Assembly: GCA_946481625.1 (NCBI GenBank)
Contig: CAMLOZ010000108.1
Span: 1 to 8,866, forward strand
Direction of reading: 5' to 3'
Length of the DNA stretch: 8,866 nt
Source of the DNA: an uncultured Haloferula sp.
GTDB taxonomy: Bacteria; Verrucomicrobiota; Verrucomicrobiae; Verrucomicrobiales; Akkermansiaceae
How positions within the stretch are numbered: the first letter of the stretch is position 1; every line of letters starts with the position of its first letter. The notes beneath the pieces are model-generated. The model saw only the letters and a program-made list of their open reading frames with translations, searched no databases and had not been told where the DNA came from. Shown here one piece after another: positions 4,714-8,866 of this stretch. Both the position numbers and the translations under genes were made by a program.

Positions 4714-7700
4714 TCATGGGCTTTCGCCGCTGACGATAACCGAACGGAACTCCGCGGGGTCGTCATAACTTCCGAAGCCGGCCTTGCCGACGGGGAAGGC
4801 GGTGTCGTTCGCGGTCATGAAGGGCGTCGTCATGTTGTCTGCGTAAACGGCGATCGCGCCGGTGGCCGCATGCGTGACACGGAGCGTCTGCCAGTTCGAG
4901 GTGAGTTTCACCGGCGGCGAAGCGGGCGTTTGCAAGGGCGTGGCGGTCGTGCCATTGACCTTCATGATCACGTTCTGTGTGGTGCCGTTCGAGGTGCCCG
5001 CGATGTGAGCGTAGTAGAAGTGCGTCTCATCGACATAACCGAACACGAGCACGATGTCGCGCTGGGTGCTGCTTGAGGAACGCAGGGTCCGGGACTGCAC
5101 CGTGAGCGTGGTGTTGCGCCAATCACCCGGCACCAGGGCATAGCCGCAGGGGCGGGCGACCATGCCGGAGACCTGGCCACCGGTCGAATTGAGAGTCAGC
5201 AGGCCATCGGTGTGCGTCCAGGTCGCGGAGCCGAGGAGGAAGAGTCCTTCCGGCAGGAATTCACCGCTGAAGTCGCTGCTCCACGTCGCGGGGTGGAACT
5301 CGCGGCGCGACAACTCCGCGGCTTGGAAGAAGCGCCGCGAATGGGCGATCGGCACGGTGACCTGGCCCCACGAGGTATCGCCTTCCATGATCGGGCCGAG
5401 TGGCTGCCACGAGCGGAGGTCGGAGGACTCGAAGAGCTGGAAGGCGCGGTTGAAGCGGGTGGGATACGAGAGCGTGAGCTCCGACCCGACGCGCTCCAGC
5501 GAGGTCGGTGTCCAATCGGGAGCGAGCGGGTTTGCGAGGTTCAGTCCCTCGTAGGCGTGGAGGTCGTCGAGGTTCACCGCTTGGTTGCCCGTGCCGCTGC
5601 CGTTGGTTGCGATGCTCAGGAAGTGCGTGATCGGCATCTCCGCCTGCCGGCGGAAGTGGAAGGTGCCGCCGAGTTGGACCGGTTCCGGATGGATGCCGCC
5701 TTGGACAAAGGCGCGCCAGGTCTGGCCGCCGGAAGCGGCACCGCCGTTATAAGCGACGAGCCAGACATGGTACCACACGCCGCTTTCCAAGGCCGGGCAA
5801 GGACTGCCGCCAACGGTTCCGCGCACGAAGGATTCCGCGCCGGCGGGACCATCGAAGAGATCGGCGATTCCTCCCGACGAGATCCGCAGTTGCGGTGCGA
5901 AGTCGTTCTCGGTGTAGAGCGAGGCATCGGGTGGATCGGTGGCGCTGGCTCCGAAGCTGTGCTTGAGATCGGTGCCTTCCAGTCGCATGCGGAAGAAGAG
6001 CGTGAGCGTCTTGCTGACCTGGGTGAGGAAGGGCAGACGCTTCGCCGCGATCGCATTGGGATTCGCCGCCGCGGAAGAAGAAGCCGCGCGGCGGAGGTAG
6101 CGGTTGCCGGATGGCTCGGTCACGATGCTCACCGACTGCGCGGCCAGTGCGGGAAGCTCCCATGAGGCCAAGGGCGAGGGTCCATCGAAGTGATCGACGA
6201 GACGCCAGTCCGCGACCACCGGGTCGGAGGGGTTCACGTGGCCGGTATCCACATAGATGTCGTCGAAATAGATCTCGGTGCCCGCCGCCAAGCGCCAGTA
6301 GAAGGTGCGGAGCGGGGCCGAGATGCCCGCGGTGAACTTCACCCCGGTCTTCACGAGCGTCGGCACGCCGTAGATACCGCCCTTCACATACACGTCGAAG
6401 CGATCGTTCGATGTACCGCTGCCATTATCCACCTGCAGCCATACGGAATACCAAGTCTTAGGAGCGATATCGAAGACGGAGGCGAAGCTGCCCGCATCGT
6501 TGACCTCGATCCGTCCGGGGTTCGTGGAGGTGGATCGCATCTGCACCTTCAGGCTCGTGGAGCTGGTCGGCTCGCTCTGCTCGCTGAGGCCCCAGCGGTG
6601 ATCGTGGTTCTGGTCCACCGTGCAAAAGCGGAAGTGCACCGTGCCGCGGCCACCGTCCGGGATCTGCGGGATGGGGATGCTGGCATTGAGCAAGGTGCTG
6701 CCCGCCGAGCGCAGGCGCATCACCCGGTTGACCGCGCCTTCGGTGGGATCGTTGACCACCTGCACGGAGGTGCCGGATGAGGAGAGGTTCATCGCGGGCA
6801 AAAGGCCGTCCTCGAAGTTGCCGAGGATCGCCCAGTCGTCGTGGTCGCCCCAGGGCGGGATATTGCCCTGGGTGGTGTCCGGCTTGATGCGGTAGATGGT
6901 GCCGTTCTGCTTGGAGAGCAGGTAGAGCTCGCCCTCCTGGTCCTGGCCGATGCGGAGGTCGGCGCGGCTGGCACCGAGCATCGAGCGGAAGGTGGTGGCC
7001 ACTCCGTTGGTTTCCACCCCGAGCCGTTTCGGCAGGGCGGGAGTATCGCCGGTGCCGGCGGACGTCTGCGGATTCATCGCGGCCTCGGGCAGGATGAGAA
7101 GGTCGCCGCTCACGATGTCCCCGCAGAGATACTGGCCGTACAGCTCAGCGATCGCGCTGCCGCGATAAACGAAGCCTCCCGCCACCGCGGCCCTGCCTTC
7201 CGAGTGGTCATACTGGCTGACCGGATAGACATAGGGGGCAGGATCGGAAACGGGGAGGGGATAGACGTGGGTCTTGTCCGTGTAGTCGAAGAGATAGGCA
7301 CCCTCGCGCTGCGGCCAGCCGTGGTGGGTGCCCTTGGTCACGACCTCGATCTCCTCGATGGTGCTCTCGCCGATGTTCCCGCAGAACATCTTCCCGCTGC
7401 CACCGCGGTCCCAGGAGATGCGGTGCGGGTTCCGGAAACCGAAGGCGTAGATCTCGCGCACGACCGGGAAGCCATCGCCCGGAGTCGGATCGGCGGCGGT
7501 CACGAAGGGATTCGCGTTCGATGCCCCGGAAGGGATGTAGTAATTGCCGTTCGCGGAGAGGGTGAAATTCGCGGCGCTCTGGCCGCTGGCGAGCACCGGC
7601 GTGATGCGATGGATGGCCCCCAGCGGCGAGTCGATGCGCCCGATATTCCCGGGCTGGTCGAGCACGATCGAACCGCCATCGCCGAAGCAAATGAAAAGGC

Positions 7701-8403
7701 AGCCGTAGTTCTCCTCGCCCGGGCTGGCGGTCGGGTCGAACTCGATCTCCTGGACATCGTGGAAGTTGTAGGGGAAGCCGACGCGGAGAATCTCGCGGCG
7801 GGTGAAGTTCGCGGGCGAGAGGGTGATCGAGGCCGCCGCTGGATTGGCCATGGTCCACTCGGTGATGATTCCGACCTGCGACAGGTCATCGGTGCCCGGC
7901 CCGACGAAGTCCGGCTCGATGCTCCCGGCGTTCTCACTGTGGGCGGTGTAGAATTTCCCGTAACCGGGCGACCCGGCCTGGCGGAACTCCGGGTGGAAGG
8001 CGAAGGAAGCGAAGCCGGTGCCGAGGCCCGGCGTGTGGATGAAGCCGGGGAAGTGGGCGGCGAGGTCGAGGAACTGGCTGGCCGAGGTGGCGCTGGTGCT
8101 GGAGATCACCCAGAGCTTGCCGCGGAGATCGTTGCAGAAGAGCCGCGGATCACCGGGGCAGGGCTTGAGATGGTTGATGCGGGCCTTCGGCGTGGAAGTG
8201 CTGCTAGCCGGGATCGTGAGCCACGACTTCACCTCTACGCTCACGCCGGAGGGGAGTATCACGGGCTGGGGATTCGACAACGCGGCGGCCCCGGCGAGGG
8301 GGGCGGCGAGGGGAGCACCCGCCATCGCCAGCGCGAGAAACGCGGCGATCCTGGCGGTCCGGTGTTTGGTCCCTCGGGCGACAAGGGGGATCAATGAAAC
8401 CAC
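4714..8403 (-). CDS. Giant secreted PQQ-type sugar dehydrogenase (GSDH) fused to beta-sandwich modules
   Basis: The product is a 1229-residue exported protein; stand-alone soluble glucose dehydrogenases are about 450 residues. Residues 1-41 form a long signal peptide with a basic n-region. Residues about 45-510 are a GSDH six-bladed propeller that oxidises a sugar using PQQ: 'FHDVQEIEFDP' (214-224, His215 fits the catalytic base position), 'FGDGGS' (240-245), 'GAIHRI' (262-267), 'FGFRNPHRISWD' (321-332, Arg324 fits the conserved PQQ-side Arg), 'GESTIEEIEVV' (345-355) and 'HGWPQREGAYLF' (361-372). Residues about 516-722 and 730-955 are two related beta-sandwich modules sharing 'WYxVWL' and a late 'DDxxxxxG'. 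About 960-1030 is a short module ending 'SRRFFQAAE', and 1038-1229 is a third, DUF1080/LamG-like sandwich. No anchor or sorting signal is seen. GTG 8403 is the first start after a stop and lacks a Shine-Dalgarno. Substrate is unknown. Confidence 0.85.
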   Translation of the reverse strand: MVSLIPLVARGTKHRTARIAAFLALAMAGAPLAAPLAGAAALSNPQPVILPSGVSVEVKSWLTIPASSTSTPKARINHLKPCPGDPRLFCNDLRGKLWVISSTSATSASQFLDLAAHFPGFIHTPGLGTGFASFAFHPEFRQAGSPGYGKFYTAHSENAGSIEPDFVGPGTDDLSQVGIITEWTMANPAAASITLSPANFTRREILRVGFPYNFHDVQEIEFDPTASPGEENYGCLFICFGDGGSIVLDQPGNIGRIDSPLGAIHRITPVLASGQSAANFTLSANGNYYIPSGASNANPFVTAADPTPGDGFPVVREIYAFGFRNPHRISWDRGGSGKMFCGNIGESTIEEIEVVTKGTHHGWPQREGAYLFDYTDKTHVYPLPVSDPAPYVYPVSQYDHSEGRAAVAGGFVYRGSAIAELYGQYLCGDIVSGDLLILPEAAMNPQTSAGTGDTPALPKRLGVETNGVATTFRSMLGASRADLRIGQDQEGELYLLSKQNGTIYRIKPDTTQGNIPPWGDHDDWAILGNFEDGLLPAMNLSSSGTSVQVVNDPTEGAVNRVMRLRSAGSTLLNASIPIPQIPDGGRGTVHFRFCTVDQNHDHRWGLSEQSEPTSSTSLKVQMRSTSTNPGRIEVNDAGSFASVFDIAPKTWYSVWLQVDNGSGTSNDRFDVYVKGGIYGVPTLVKTGVKFTAGISAPLRTFYWRLAAGTEIYFDDIYVDTGHVNPSDPVVADWRLVDHFDGPSPLASWELPALAAQSVSIVTEPSGNRYLRRAASSSAAANPNAIAAKRLPFLTQVSKTLTLFFRMRLEGTDLKHSFGASATDPPDASLYTENDFAPQLRISSGGIADLFDGPAGAESFVRGTVGGSPCPALESGVWYHVWLVAYNGGAASGGQTWRAFVQGGIHPEPVQLGGTFHFRRQAEMPITHFLSIATNGSGTGNQAVNLDDLHAYEGLNLANPLAPDWTPTSLERVGSELTLSYPTRFNRAFQLFESSDLRSWQPLGPIMEGDTSWGQVTVPIAHSRRFFQAAELSRREFHPATWSSDFSGEFLPEGLFLLGSATWTHTDGLLTLNSTGGQVSGMVARPCGYALVPGDWRNTTLTVQSRTLRSSSSTQRDIVLVFGYVDETHFYYAHIAGTSNGTTQNVIMKVNGTTATPLQTPASPPVKLTSNWQTLRVTHAATGAIAVYADNMTTPFMTANDTAFPVGKAGFGSYDDPAEFRSVIVSGESP

Positions 8404-8554
8404 GAGCCAATTGTTCCAAACTGTTTTAAATCAGGCAAGGTGAATGGTCTAACACTTTGCTACACAGGGTGGATGCAGCAGAATCGGGGTGGAAAAGGGC
8501 TCTGTCGCTGGGGCCCCCCCCCCGGCGGAGAGCACGCTGGCTTGATATAGCTAG
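8404..8554. promoter_or_regulatory. Divergent spacer between dehydrogenase and AEC transporter genes
   Basis: These 151 bp should hold promoters in both directions. For the plus strand, TTGCTA (8457-8462) and CAGAAT sixteen bases on are a weak pair. On the minus strand an AT-rich stretch (about 8408-8432, including TTTAAA) precedes the dehydrogenase GTG and may hold its -10 region. A GGGGCCCCCCCCCC tract (8510-8523) lies 31 bases before the AEC start codon. Confidence 0.3.
8514..8523 (+). repeat. C10 homopolymer tract
   Basis: Ten consecutive C residues, directly preceded by GGGG, lie in the spacer upstream of the AEC transporter gene. Tracts of this length are prone to slippage in replication and to miscounting in sequencing and assembly. 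It is outside the inferred coding region: an in-frame TAG directly precedes the chosen ATG. Confidence 0.85.
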
Positions 8555-8866
8555 ATGCTTCCGGCGATCCGGCTTGTTGCCTGCGGGGACTCCGCCAATG
8601 CTCCGCGCGTGGATGCATCGAAGGCGGTTCTGGCGGCGGTTCTGCCGGTGTATTTGCTGATTCTCGCGGGGGCGTTCCTGCGGAAGATCGGGGTGCTGCG
8701 GAAGGAGCAGGACGAACCGGTCTTCCACCTCGTCTTCAGCGTTCTCTACCCCTGCCTGATCCTCGACAAGATCCTCGGCAGCGAGAGCGTGAAGCATCCC
8801 GGCTCCGTGCTGTGGGGGATCGGGGCGGGCTTCGCGCTGACGGTGCTGAGTTTCGGCGGGGCCTGG
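8555..8866 (+). CDS. AEC-family (auxin efflux carrier-like) transporter, N-terminal part (cut by window edge)
   Basis: The frame is open for 104 codons to the window edge. AEC proteins are ten-helix permeases of about 300 residues that move organic acids or other small anions. The conserved start of the family is visible: a first helix at about 24-42 (AVLAAVLPVYLLILAGAFL), then 'RKIGVLRKEQDEP' (43-55), a second helix with 'FSVLYPCLILDKIL' (61-74) and a third helix from about 83. ATG 8555 is the first start after an in-frame TAG at 8552-8554 but adds an unusual 23-residue leader. GTG at 8609 would give a more typical short N-terminus. Neither has a Shine-Dalgarno. It is divergent from the dehydrogenase gene; substrate cannot be told from this part. 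Confidence 0.75.
   Translation, partial: MLPAIRLVACGDSANAPRVDASKAVLAAVLPVYLLILAGAFLRKIGVLRKEQDEPVFHLVFSVLYPCLILDKILGSESVKHPGSVLWGIGAGFALTVLSFGGAW

Noticed and set aside
6841..8397. 518-codon open frame on the plus strand opposite the sugar dehydrogenase
   Set aside because: It is antisense to a clear GSDH gene, is rich in Arg, Gly, Glu and Val as expected of the complement of GC-rich coding DNA, and shows no family motif.
8457..8660. 67-codon plus-strand frame running through the C10 tract
   Set aside because: Arg-rich, starts at TTG without a ribosome site and overlaps the AEC transporter frame, which has clear family features.

Overview
This window looks like a chromosomal segment from a GC-rich member of the Verrucomicrobiota, probably the Verrucomicrobiaceae (Luteolibacter- or Haloferula-like). 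That placement is inference. It rests on three lineage-typical features: an SHD1 domain fused to a secreted hydrolase, a secreted giant protein whose C-terminal part carries a 'Y-x-L-x-x-S-x-DL-x-x-W ... S-x-RFF' module, and a family GH78 rhamnosidase with an extra inserted domain. Shine-Dalgarno sequences are sparse: only the GNAT gene and the LtrA gene have a reasonable one. No rRNA, tRNA, CRISPR array, integrase or transposase is visible.

Layout. Positions 1-706 (minus) hold the N-terminal quarter of a secreted GH78 alpha-L-rhamnosidase that runs off the left edge. A 131-bp divergent spacer separates it from a secreted SHD1-alpha/beta-hydrolase esterase (838-1770, plus), followed closely by a GNAT acetyltransferase (1810-2349, plus). 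These converge, 11 bp apart, on a minus-strand cluster read from right to left: a DoxX-like membrane protein (4413-3976), a second DoxX paralog (3898-3521) and an LtrA-family membrane protein (3524-2361) whose start codon overlaps the stop of the second DoxX gene. A 300-bp non-coding gap rich in inverted repeats (4414-4713) separates this cluster from a 1229-residue secreted protein on the minus strand (8403-4714). That protein joins a PQQ-type sugar dehydrogenase (GSDH) beta-propeller to tandem beta-sandwich modules. A divergent spacer of 151 bp with a C10 tract leads to the start of an AEC-family transporter (8555 to the right edge, plus).

How the genes fit together. The rhamnosidase, esterase and sugar dehydrogenase all carry export signals and fit extracellular or periplasmic attack on decorated polysaccharides: GH78 removes rhamnose, the esterase could remove acyl groups, and the dehydrogenase could oxidise released sugars. 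They do not form one operon, so this is a theme rather than a demonstrated pathway. The doxX-doxX-ltrA cluster is the only clear multi-gene unit. It encodes three integral membrane proteins of poorly known function and is the best candidate here for an undescribed system. Two large genes, GH78 and AEC, are cut by the window edges.
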